In this document: in pieces, positions 7,185 through 13,579 of the stretch
How the letters are laid out: every line of letters begins with the position of its first letter
How positions within the stretch are numbered: position 1 is the stretch's first letter
From: Pseudomonadota bacterium
Lineage (GTDB): Bacteria > Myxococcota_A > Polyangia > Polyangiales > Polyangiaceae
Direction of reading: 5' to 3'
DNA length: 18,147 nucleotides
NCBI GenBank assembly: GCA_023398955.1
Contig: JAEWRL010000038.1
Location: 1-18,147 of the forward strand
Translations under genes and position numbers: made by a program
Notes under the pieces: model-generated
What the model was told of the DNA's origin: nothing
The model's database searches: none
The model's input: only the letters and a program-made list of their open reading frames with translations

Positions 7185-8042
7185 CTACAGGTTGGCCATC
7201 AACCGGTCGAGCACGTCTTGCAGCCGCTCCGTCCCAGGCCGCGTCACGTGCAGGTACACCTCCGTCGTCCTCATCGACTTGTGGCCCATCAGCGCCTGGA
7301 TTGTACGCACCGAGATCCCGTGCTCGATGAGGTGAGTCGCGTAGCTGTGCCGCAGCGTGTGGATCGTCGCGTGCTTGTTCGGCAACACCTCCTGCTGCGC
7401 CACCATGAAGGTCTTCTGCAGCGTCGTCTCGTGCAGCGGAGCATCACCACGACCGGCCACGAATAGGTACGCCCCCGGTACCTTCGGGCGCTCGACCTTC
7501 CAATACTGCCGGAGGCGCCCCAACAAGGGCCGGGGGAGCGGCACGCTGCGATCCTTCGCGCCCTTGCCGTTGCGCACCGACACGATCATGCGATCGCTGT
7601 CGATGTGTTCAGTCTGCAGGCGCAGTCCCTCTCCGAGGCGCAAACCCAAGGCGTAGATGGTCGTCAGCGCCACCCGCCGCACCGGGTGCCGGATGCTCGC
7701 GAGGACGGAGCGCACCTCGGTCGTGCTGAGCACCACCGGCAGCTTGCTCGGATGCTTGACCCTCAACAGGTCGAACACGCCCCAGTCACGCTGCAGCGTG
7801 TAAGTCACGAAGAAGCGCAACGCGCACACCGCGATGTTGATGCTCGACGGGGCCTGGCCCTTCTGCCGCAGGTACAGCACGTACGCTCGAATCTGCGCCT
7901 CTTCGAGCTGGTCGGGCTCGGTGTCCGCCCAGCGCAGGAATAGCTTCACCGCCAGTGCATAGCCGCCTTGGGTCCGCTCGCTGAAATCCCGCAGTCGCAT
8001 GTCTTCGCCCAGTCGCTCCGCCCAATTCTCCAATGTGACCAT
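7185..8042 (-). CDS. Tyrosine recombinase/integrase of the IS91-like element
   Basis: A 285-aa site-specific recombinase. The start is the ATG at 8042, because GAGGAGG lies 5 bases upstream on the minus strand (8048-8054); a longer reading upstream has no such signal. The N-terminal SAM-like core-binding domain covers about residues 1-100. The catalytic domain shows R135 in GLRLGEGLRL, Lys in GKGAKDR (160-163), HTLRHSYATHL (H228, R231), GHKSMRTTEVYLHV (H254) and the nucleophile Tyr263. All catalytic positions are present. Integrases of this kind accompany certain IS91-family transposases, and their contribution to transposition is not well defined. It is clearly not the missing integron integrase, being linked to the transposase rather than to an attI site and lacking the extra integron-specific helix as far as I can see. 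Confidence 0.92.
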   Translation of the reverse strand: MVTLENWAERLGEDMRLRDFSERTQGGYALAVKLFLRWADTEPDQLEEAQIRAYVLYLRQKGQAPSSINIAVCALRFFVTYTLQRDWGVFDLLRVKHPSKLPVVLSTTEVRSVLASIRHPVRRVALTTIYALGLRLGEGLRLQTEHIDSDRMIVSVRNGKGAKDRSVPLPRPLLGRLRQYWKVERPKVPGAYLFVAGRGDAPLHETTLQKTFMVAQQEVLPNKHATIHTLRHSYATHLIEHGISVRTIQALMGHKSMRTTEVYLHVTRPGTERLQDVLDRLMANL

Positions 8043-8196
8043 CTGGTCCTCCTCGGTTTCGGGCTCGCGAAACTGCGAACCCACCGGGACCAGGGTCGAG
8101 CCGCTGGCGTTACGGGGCCAAGTCGGGTACCCTCGCCAGGCGTCGAGTCGATTGGGTCGCGCTGCCGGGTCAGGTGGCGCGAGCTCGTGTTCACTC

Positions 8197-8213
8197 ACCG
8201 CGCACAGCGCGGT
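8197..8213. other. Hairpin at proposed ter end of the IS91-like element
   Basis: ACCGCGC-ACA-GCGCGGT is a perfect 7-bp inverted repeat with a 3-base loop, ending three bases before the left box of the second attC site. Its position just inside the proposed ter end would suit a termination hairpin. It might instead be part of the lost cassette. Confidence 0.4.
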
Positions 8214-8216
8214 TTC

Positions 8217-8291
8217 GTTCAACAACGCGTTGCTGACCGACGGGGCCTTGGCTACGCTCAGGACCCCGCGGCAGAACGCCAGCCGTTAGGC
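8217..8291 (+). repeat. attC-like integron recombination site 2 (75 bp)
   Basis: Boundaries are GTTCAAC (8217-8223, fits RYYYAAC) and GTTAGGC (8285-8291, fits GTTRRRY). The left arm is identical to site 1 over 21 bases (8220-8240), including CAACGCGTTGCTGACCGA. The apical GCTACGCTC is also shared, while the arms between vary, as in cassettes of one integron whose attC sites resemble each other. GGGGCC/GGACCCC and GACCG/GCGGC provide imperfect pairing inside. A GTG-started ORF follows 10 bases after the core, the usual position of the next cassette gene. The left box contains GTTC, so it may be intact or may just touch the end of the adjoining mobile element. Confidence 0.82.
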
Positions 8292-8300
8292 AGACTTGTA

Positions 8301-8512
8301 GTGAAAGTTGCGAAGTCAGCGTTCGAGGCCTGGATCGAAGCAGAAGAGCTGCCGAGGATTCGGAAAGCGATTCGGGCTTGGGGAAAACCGGCCGACGTGG
8401 CGGAGGCCTACGGCGGCCCGCGTCTTCACGATCATCTCGAGCAATGGCGCCAGTTCGTCGAAACAGATTGGGAAGAATCTGAGCCGCTGGATGATTTGAG
8501 TTCCGACGAAGA
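8301..8512 (+). CDS. Partial cassette ORF, unknown function (~70 aa visible)
   Basis: An open frame starts at GTG 8301, 10 bases after the attC core, and encodes an acidic, Trp-rich soluble segment. It reads VAKSAFEAWIEAEELPRIRK, then AWGKPADVAEAYGG, HDHLEQWRQFVETDWEE and PLDDLSSDE. I do not recognise the family. Beyond about 8510 the same frame stays open only because it lies antisense to an IS4-family transposase, so the gene appears cut off there. The exact junction is uncertain: the transposase frame on the other strand also continues into this stretch, and which strand is truly coding between 8430 and 8510 cannot be settled by eye. Confidence 0.45.
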
Positions 8513-8982
8513 CCACGGAGAGCACGGAGCGCCTTCGTTCGGTGTTCGCCTGAAAGTGCCGAGAGAGACCGTGGCGTCGTCCGTGCAGCCCAAACAGCCA
8601 CTGGAGCAGCAGAGCGGGCGCGCCGATCAACAGGAGAATCTCCAGCCGTTTTCCATCCCTCGAACCTGCATACCGAAGGCTCAGTCCCCAGCGGTGGCAT
8701 TTCGTATCACGGAGAGTCTGCTCAATCTGCATACGTGTGGCGTACAGCTGCTTGACCCTGCGTCGCGTGAGGCGGCTATGGTGGAGCGAGGTTGCCAGCA
8801 CCCAAGGAGCCTTGTGCAGTTTCCGGTAGAGAGAGGAGTTGCCCTGCTTCTTGCACTTTCGCTTCGCCGGGCGCCCGACACACGGCTTGTAGGCTCGGAC
8901 CAGATACAAGCGGGCACGATACTTCTTGCGCCGCGAGAGAGTGAGGTCACCAACGTATTGAGTTCCTGGAGTCGCCTGCTTG
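8513..8982 (-). pseudogene. IS4-family transposase, C-terminal fragment
   Basis: The fragment contains the IS4-family signature Y(2)R(3)E(6)K as YATRMQIEQTLRDTK. It is followed by HRWGLSLRYAGSRDGKRLEILLLIGAPALL and the HFQANTERRRSVLSVV tail. Upstream are GTQYVGDLTLSRR, KPCVGRPAKR and APWVLATSL, all typical of the insertion domain and third catalytic block of these DDE enzymes. The first two catalytic Asp blocks are missing: the frame breaks at 8982, exactly where an IS66-type end begins. The remnant interrupts the cassette ORF on the other strand. The C-terminal limit is uncertain by some tens of bases. Confidence 0.8.
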
Positions 8983-9008
8983 GTAACCCCTCGGCCAACG
9001 ACGTGACC
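8983..9008 (+). repeat. IS66 terminal inverted repeat (tnpC side)
   Basis: GTAACCCCTCGGCCAACGAC pairs with the opposite end at 11132-11157: 11 of the first 12 bases match, with further matches at CGTGA. The IS4 transposase frame breaks at this point. Confidence 0.7.
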
Positions 9009-9048
9009 GAAAGCGTTTGACACGGCGGGAGATCAGCGGGGTGTTGCG

Positions 9049-9498
9049 TCACCGGTTCGGGTTGGGCAACGCCTTGGGGGCGTCTGCGACGGGCTCGCTG
9101 ACGTCGTCGTTGACCGCCTCGCGGATTACGCGGGTGGTCAGCTCGTCGAGGTGAGCGTGGAGTTCCTCAGCGAGGGCAAGAAACTCGGGCCAGAGCGTCT
9201 TGTTCTGGAATGCCTCTGGGGCGCGGACCTGCACCGTGCTGCTTCGTCGTCCGGCATCGCGGAAGGGCGTCAGGTTGTAGCGGCGGCACAAGGCGACGAA
9301 GAGCCTTCGCTTCCACGGATCCGGCAGACTGTAGTGGAGCTGGACGTCCACTTCGCGACTGCGGAGCTCGGCGAGCCGAGCTCGGATCCGCTCAGCGGCG
9401 CGCCGTGCAGCCTCGCGCTCGCCGCTGATCTTCGTTCCAGCGTGGAGCGCTTCGATCTTGCGGAGCTTCTCGAGCAACGTACCTTCCAGCGGCAGCAT
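9049..9498 (-). CDS. IS66 passenger protein, unknown function (149 aa)
   Basis: The start is ATG 9498, giving MLPLEGTLLEKLRKIEALHA; an upstream in-frame TTG is possible. Residues 1-50 form an Arg/Glu-rich coiled-coil-like helix (REAARRAAERIRARLAELR). A conserved-looking core follows: LHYSLPDPWKRRLFVALCRR, GRRSSTVQVRAPEAFQNKTL, then WPEFLALAEELHAHLDELT. The tail is acidic. I recall close relatives beside IS66-type transposases in myxobacteria and planctomycetes, always without a known function. It lies between tnpC and the terminal inverted repeat, in the same orientation, so it travels with the element. No nuclease or DNA-binding motif is evident. An accessory transposition role or a host-regulation role is conceivable but unsupported. 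Confidence 0.75.
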   Translation of the reverse strand: MLPLEGTLLEKLRKIEALHAGTKISGEREAARRAAERIRARLAELRSREVDVQLHYSLPDPWKRRLFVALCRRYNLTPFRDAGRRSSTVQVRAPEAFQNKTLWPEFLALAEELHAHLDELTTRVIREAVNDDVSEPVADAPKALPNPNR

Positions 9499-9580
9499 GG
9501 CGGTAATCAAGCACGACCACGGTCTGGCGTCACGCTCGTTGAAGCGAAGCTACGCAGCCGCGCTCGCAGGAGGCGCGCGC

Positions 9581-10335
9581 TCAGCGTGAGGCGGCGCACG
9601 TTTCCGGGACGAGCGCCGCGAGGTTCTTCTCCCCGGCGAGGATCTTCGCCAACGTGTCGCGAAGGAAAGAGCGCGGATCGATGCCCATCTTCTTGCCGTG
9701 GTGAGGAGCGTGAGCGCATCGGCGGTACGCCTGGCGCTGACTTCATGCCCGACGAAGAGCCATCTCTTGCGGTCGAGGACCCAGGGGCGCAAACCCGACT
9801 CGACCTCGTTGTTGGTCAGCTCCATGTGCGGGTCGCGCAGGAACGCAGTGAGACGAGGCCACTGGCGATCGAGATAGCGAAGAGCCTTACCGAGGGTGCT
9901 CTTCGGCTCGACGTCACCGAGACGCTGATCGACCCACTCGCGAAGCTCTTGCCCGAGGGGGGGCGCAGTCGCGCAGACGTCTCTCGAAGCACTGCTCGGT
10001 GGACTCGCCAGCGCGCTTCGACTCGGCATCGGAGTGCAAGAGCTTGGCGTCGATGGTGAGACCTGCCACTGCGCGCGCGTCGGCCCGACGGAGCGCCTCG
10101 ACGAGCCCGCGGCGGCCATGCGAATTGCACCCACCGCGCTTTCCGCCCGAGTCCTCCTCGACGCAGGTGTTGGTGGGAGACCCGTCGCACATCACGCTTT
10201 GAAGCCTGCGACCGTCGAAGAAGCGCTTGAGGTGTTTGGCATGACCGCTCGGTGCGTACAAGAAGCATGCGTGCTTGTGGTCACCTTCGATGAGCCAGAG
10301 CGCACCGCTCTTGATTCCGATCTCGATGGAAGGCT
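9581..10335 (-). pseudogene. tnpC: IS66 transposase TnpC, truncated and frameshifted
   Basis: Only the C-terminal half of an IS66 DDE transposase (family length about 500 aa) is present, in three reading frames. The first piece has ALWLIEGDHKHACFLYAPSG, then VMCDGSPTNT and CNSHGRRGLVEALRR, and runs to RRLRDCAPP. There the frame shifts at a G7 run (9957-9963). The second has DVEPKSTLGKALRYLDRQW and LTNNEVESGLRPWVLDRK (the catalytic-Glu block) and ends near TTARR, where another shift occurs. The last piece, KKMGIDPRSFLRDTLAKILA, ends at the stop at 9581. The N-terminal half with the zinc finger and first catalytic Asp is gone, and no start codon remains. The deletion lies between tnpB and 10335. 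Confidence 0.88.
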
Positions 10336-10345
10336 CCTTCTTGCT

Positions 10346-10747
10346 TCATCGCGAATAATGATCTAACGAAGTGGGTGGTGCGTTCACCCGTGAGCTCCGC
10401 ACGGTTGGTGCCCATCGCGACCGGCGCTTCGCTCCGCGCAGCTCGATCCCCTCCAGCACCAAGAGTAGCTCCGCCGCTTCGATCGCCACTCGTCCCTGCT
10501 CTATGGACCACGGCAGGCAGTACCTTCCCTTCTCGAGACGTTTCGTGGTCAGCACGTAGCCGTCGCCCTCCCAGTGCAAGACACGCACACGGTCAGCGCG
10601 TCGCGTGAAGAACACGAACAGCGTTCCCGACAGGGGATCCTCGGAGAATCGTGATCGCACGAGAGGCGACAGCCCGTCGATTCCCTTCCGACCGTCCACG
10701 AACTCTGTTGCGACGAACACACGTGCGCCGGGTGGCAGCAGCAACAT
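10346..10747 (-). CDS. tnpB: IS66 accessory protein TnpB
   Basis: A 133-aa IS66 Orf2-type protein. It begins MLLLPPGARVFVATEFVDGR with KGIDGLSPLVR, followed by the family core DPLSGTLFVFFTRRADRVRV and LHWEGDGYVLTTKRLEKGRY. Family members normally end soon after the ELRGAKRR segment (near residue 110). The extra tail (SRWAPTVRSSRVNAPPTSLD...) probably reflects the deletion that also removed the start of tnpC. TnpB is required together with TnpA and TnpC for IS66 transposition, though its biochemical role is unclear. Its ATG lies inside the 3' part of the tnpA frame, a typical overlap. Confidence 0.88.
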   Translation of the reverse strand: MLLLPPGARVFVATEFVDGRKGIDGLSPLVRSRFSEDPLSGTLFVFFTRRADRVRVLHWEGDGYVLTTKRLEKGRYCLPWSIEQGRVAIEAAELLLVLEGIELRGAKRRSRWAPTVRSSRVNAPPTSLDHYSR

Positions 10748-11088
10748 GCGCGCACCATCCGGCGTCCGATGGCCTCGACGAGATGCGCCACCCGATCGGC
10801 ACCGAGATCTTCGCGCACCCGAACCACTACCCCGAAAGCCACGATCTCCAGCTGCCTCGCACCCACCCCAGCGAGATCGACCGCGACGTAATTTGTCGGG
10901 GTCGCCTCGGGAAGCGAAACTCGCTTACGCCAATACGCCAGCCGCGCGAGTGAAACGCCTGTCCTGCGTGAGAACGCCATCAGCGTCTCCCCGCTCGCGG
11001 CCAACTCTGCCAGCGCCTTCCGCGCGTCGTCCCCTTTCCATTGCCGCCATCCCCCGCTTCTTGTCGTCTGTGGTTTTGCCCTTCGCAT
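10549..11088 (-). CDS. tnpA: IS66 accessory protein TnpA (extended reading frame)
   Basis: The first ~110 residues are an IS66 Orf1/TnpA protein: a helix-turn-helix-type N-terminus (WKGDDARKALAELAASGETL, FSRRTGVSLARLAYWRKR) and a C-terminal RQLEIVAFGVVVRVREDLGA segment with HLVEAIGRRM. Relatives stop about here, at the tnpB start. This frame instead runs on another ~68 residues antisense-like through tnpB (VRACCCCHPAHVCSSQ...), so its normal stop has probably been lost by mutation. TnpA is a presumed DNA-binding partner in transposition. It is the first gene of the element, with its start about 70 bases inside the inverted repeat. Confidence 0.82.
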   Translation of the reverse strand: MRRAKPQTTRSGGWRQWKGDDARKALAELAASGETLMAFSRRTGVSLARLAYWRKRVSLPEATPTNYVAVDLAGVGARQLEIVAFGVVVRVREDLGADRVAHLVEAIGRRMVRACCCCHPAHVCSSQQSSWTVGRESTGCRLSCDHDSPRIPCRERCSCSSRDALTVCVSCTGRATATC

Positions 11089-11131
11089 GGGGAAAATCGT
11101 ACCCGACGAACTGCCCCTCGAGCGGGCGCCT

Positions 11132-11157
11132 GATCACGCCAGTCACCGATGGGTTAC
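11132..11157 (-). repeat. IS66 terminal inverted repeat (tnpA side)
   Basis: Read on the minus strand from 11157 this is GTAACCCATCGGTGACTGGC and onward, the counterpart of 8983-9008. The adjoining GCCTGATT (11158-11165) nearly duplicates GCCTGCTT at the other flank. Confidence 0.7.
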
Positions 11158-11547
11158 GCCTGATTCAGCTCCTCTGCAAGAACGGCATGACTCCACCCCT
11201 CGACGACGGAATCCTCGTGAAGCGAGCGCATGGAGGCCTCGCCCACGGAACGCTCATGGAGGCCGTCACAAGTCGCCTCTCTGCATTACCGAGCCGCTAC
11301 CGCATTGCGGGAGGCGTGCTGAGACGCTCCACGGTGGTTTCCGTCATGGACGTCGATCGACGGTTCGCCAGGTCCTGGAAGGACCACCGCATCCCGCTAC
11401 GCCTCACCGCGCCTGTCCTCGACCCCTGGCGGCGAGAACCGTCGCCGACGGCCTTCGGCGTGAGCCAAGCGCTCACGAGCGCTTCCCAACGCCAATCGCC
11501 CGAGCTTCGATTCGAGCTTGAACGTGCCGCCGGCACCTACCTCGCCC
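11158..11547. other. Unassigned flank of the IS66 element
   Basis: No gene can be assigned. If the IS66 element and its duplicated flank are removed, the IS4 transposase frame at 8982 continues open into this stretch for about 45 codons (ending its upstream side at a stop near 11285; GWSHAVLAEELNQATPGTQY across the join). This agrees with insertion inside one frame, although the upstream residues do not show clear IS4 motifs. A long plus-strand open frame also crosses here but resembles nothing I know. Confidence 0.4.
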
Positions 11548-11746
11548 GTGTCACGCCACACGCATCCCTCGTTCACTGAAACCAACAGCAAGGAGTCCCG
11601 ACAAAGGAGAGCGGTCCTTCTGGACCAAGGTCGGCGTCGCCTACGTGAACCGTGACGGCTCACTGACGTGCCGCCTCGACGCGCTGCCCGTTTCCGGAAC
11701 GCTCCAGATCCGGACCGATGAGCCTCGGAGCGACAACGCGAGGTGA
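11548..11746 (+). CDS. Small conserved protein end (FWTKVGVAY type), 5' part unclear
   Basis: The +2 frame encodes GERSFWTKVGVAYVNRDGSL then TCRLDALPVSGTLQIRTDEP and stops at 11744-11746. I know this pattern as the core of a widespread bacterial short protein (about 50-80 aa, especially in myxobacteria) of unknown function, in which F-W-T-(K/R)-(I/V)-G-x-A and DGS/LDALP are conserved. No ATG/GTG/TTG is found upstream in this frame. A GTG at 11548 in another frame gives a plausible N-terminus (HPSFTETNSKESR), so a one-base frameshift near 11600 is likely. The gene is followed immediately by a strong terminator, supporting that a transcription unit ended here. No enzymatic role can be assigned. 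Confidence 0.6.
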
Positions 11747-11756
11747 AGCAAACCTC

Positions 11757-11795
11757 AGCCCCCCGCGACGGACGACGTCGCGGGGGCTCCTTCCT
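11757..11795 (+). terminator. Rho-independent terminator
   Basis: A GC-rich stem AGCCCCCCGCGAC (11757-11769) pairs with GTCGCGGGGGCT (11777-11788), with one unpaired C and a 7-base loop, followed by pyrimidine-rich CCTTCCTTAT. It begins 11 bases after the stop of the small FWTKVGVAY-type gene and is the clearest terminator in the window. Confidence 0.8.
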
Positions 11796-11824
11796 TATCC
11801 ACGCCCAGCATCGGTGCTGTCCTG

Positions 11825-12273
11825 TTGGTACTAGTCCGACCGCTCCTGATGCGCTTCGACGACCCCACCATGACGGAGCTCCCTGCGTTTCTCGCGCTCG
11901 CCGAGGAATGCGGGCGCCTGGCCGCCGTAGTGCGCCAGTCTGCTGCTCTGTCGCCGCTGCTGGCGAAGCCAGAGGTGCTCCTCTTCGTGAACCTTCATGC
12001 GAGCGACTTAGCCGATCCAACGCTCACACCTCCCGATGCGCCGCTCTCGAAACTGGCGTCGCGCGCATCCTCGAGATTCCGGAGCGCGCGAGTCTCGAGT
12101 CCGTTCCGAACGTTCGCATGGTGGCGAGCCTCATTGCCCCGGCGCGAGAACTCGGGATGACCGTCGTGAGCGAAGGCGTAGAAACCGCGGCGGAGCGCAA
12201 CATGCTTCCTGAGTTGGGGTCGACGCTGCAGCAGGGACGCTATCTCCGCAGACCGAAACGGATCGCGACTTAG
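11825..12273 (+). pseudogene. EAL-domain (c-di-GMP phosphodiesterase) pseudogene
   Basis: Fragments of an EAL domain lie in two frames. The first contains LMRFDDPTMTELPAFLALAE, then ECGRLAAVV and PEVLLFVNLHASDLADPTL to PLSKLASR, matching the early EAL fold including the N-x-H strand (FVNLHASDL). A frameshift near 12057 leads to ARILEIPERASLESVP, the family EITER block. It is joined directly to ASLIAPARELGMTVVSEGVE and TAAERNMLPELG, the C-terminal block. The roughly 55 residues between, which hold the DDFG(T/A)GY metal site and the catalytic Lys, have been deleted. The start of the domain (the EAL motif itself) is also missing or mutated. It cannot hydrolyse c-di-GMP. Confidence 0.85.
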
Positions 12274-13579
12274 CGCAAGCACAAAGGCGGGGTCGGGGGG
12301 CTCACACCAGGCGTTCAGGTTCGTCGCAGGACGACACGAGCCACCTACATTACAATCGATTACGGCCGTACCCCGGTCGCGCCGACGCGGGCTTCCCGCC
12401 GGCAAATCCTTCGTGGTTTTCAGACTGAAATTCCCAGGCCTGCGACTTGACGGAGGACGCATTTGGCTCGGGTCGTAATAAAGGGCGGCTGGGTGCCGCA
12501 GCACCGGGAACCCTTGAGGGGCAGGTTGCAAACGCGGCGCCGCAAGATCTGCGTGAGCTCAGATCCGTCACCGAAAATTGTGGAAAAGATCTCACGTCGA
12601 GTCTGGAGAACGTCGTTTGGGGGATTGTAGAGCGTCGCGGCCTGTGCTCCCATACGGATCCTGATAGGCGGCATCGCGAAGGCATTCGCCGTTTTAGAGG
12701 TTCTGGTGGGTTCGCGTTACGGCAAGCGTCAGCGGAGCATGCGCTTGGCTCGCAATTGCGCAGAGCTAGGGTCACTGCAGTTCCCGGGCGCACCGGTCGA
12801 GGGTCGCATGAACATGGTCGACAGAGAGAATAGGGCGAAGGCCTCGTGCAGACGCTGCGCGGAGCGCACGCACGTGCGCGACGTGGGCTGCGAAATGGGA
12901 GGCAGCAGCGGATATGCGATGTCTCGCTGGTCGTGGCTCGCTCTGGCGGGTTTCCTCCTTCTGGGGGGCGTTTTTTGCTGCGATGGGGATCATCCCGCGC
13001 TGGGTCGCGCCGACCGAGTTGCTGGCAATCCTTCCGCGCGTTGCTGCGTATCGTCTGCGTGCAGTGCACCAAGGGCAGGCCGATGGCGCTTCGCATTCGG
13101 CGCAAGCTCAGCCACGCGGCGCATCACCTCGAGAGCAAGCGGCACTTCGGACTGGGGTTGAACCTGGATCCAGACTCATGAGTACCTGCTACAGGCGGTT
13201 TGCGACTGTAGTAACCCTGGAACGCCTCCGATCCCCGACACCGCGCCAGCTCTACCGCCCGTCTCAGCCGTGATCTGTTCTTATGCCGGCGGCAGGGTTA
13301 CTGCTACCCGCTCCACTTTTCAACTACTCCAGCGACACCAGTCGCCTCGACATGGGTGACCTAGTATTCGTTATACACAATTGCGTCATAATAACTGACC
13401 CCACACCAACAGCCGCCTTAGACTTGCCCTGAGTTGAGACAAATTACCCCTAGTCGAGCCATTCCAGCACACTTTAGCACTCGCGCACTAGGCCAGGAAG
13501 GCTATCGACAAGGAAACTTGGAACACTGTTAGAATCGCTGCGACGGCAGCAACTGAGCAACAACTGGAAAGGTAACATC
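12274..13579. other. 1.3 kb without a recognisable gene
   Basis: Several short open frames exist on both strands (for example plus-strand 12447-12833 and 12914-13273), but none shows a ribosome-binding site, a known motif or a consistent codon pattern, so I call none. From about 13290 the sequence becomes clearly more AT-rich and continues so into the metalloprotease gene. That part presumably contains its promoter, but I cannot fix the -35 and -10 boxes. Confidence 0.5.

Larger units (their letters stand above)
5711..8216 (-). mobile_element. IS91-like rolling-circle element with tyrosine recombinase
   Basis: The element carries a Y2/HUH transposase gene preceded by a tyrosine recombinase gene, both on the minus strand and 7 bases apart, a known arrangement in some IS91-family elements. 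The proposed ori end (3' of the transposase) is at 5711, where reading the minus strand gives the family target GTTC (5710-5707). The other (ter) end is placed just inside the left box of the second attC (8217). No target duplication or long inverted repeats are seen, as expected for this family. A second GTTC-bearing 8-mer (TTGAACGA on the plus strand at 5706-5713 and again 5786-5793) makes the ori end uncertain by about 80 bases. Insertion removed the 3' part of the HNH gene. Confidence 0.6.
8983..11157 (-). mobile_element. IS66-family element, inserted in IS4 remnant
   Basis: The element is bounded by GTAACCCCTCGG at 8983 and its inverted counterpart (minus strand GTAACCCATCGG from 11157). 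The ends match at 11 of the first 12 bases and again over CGTGA about 20 bases in. Flanks GCCTGCTT (8974-8981) and GCCTGATT (11158-11165) agree at 7 of 8 positions, fitting the 8-bp target duplication typical of IS66 if one base has changed and one extra G sits at the left junction. Gene order on the minus strand is tnpA, tnpB, tnpC (truncated and frameshifted), then a passenger ORF, all inside the ends. At about 2.2 kb it is short for the family because about half of tnpC is missing, so it cannot move on its own. Confidence 0.75.

Noticed and set aside
8316..8512. Extension of the IS4 transposase frame to 8316
   Set aside because: Sequence past the LSVV segment loses clear family character and lies antisense to an ORF that begins correctly after an attC site; the boundary was therefore set near 8513, with stated uncertainty.
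10605..11579. 324-aa plus-strand frame across the IS66 tnpA region
   Set aside because: Mostly antisense to tnpA/tnpB, with no recognisable motif or start signal.
12350..13105. 251-aa minus-strand frame in the gene-poor region
   Set aside because: Arg/Ser/Pro-rich composition with no motif and no ribosome-binding site.
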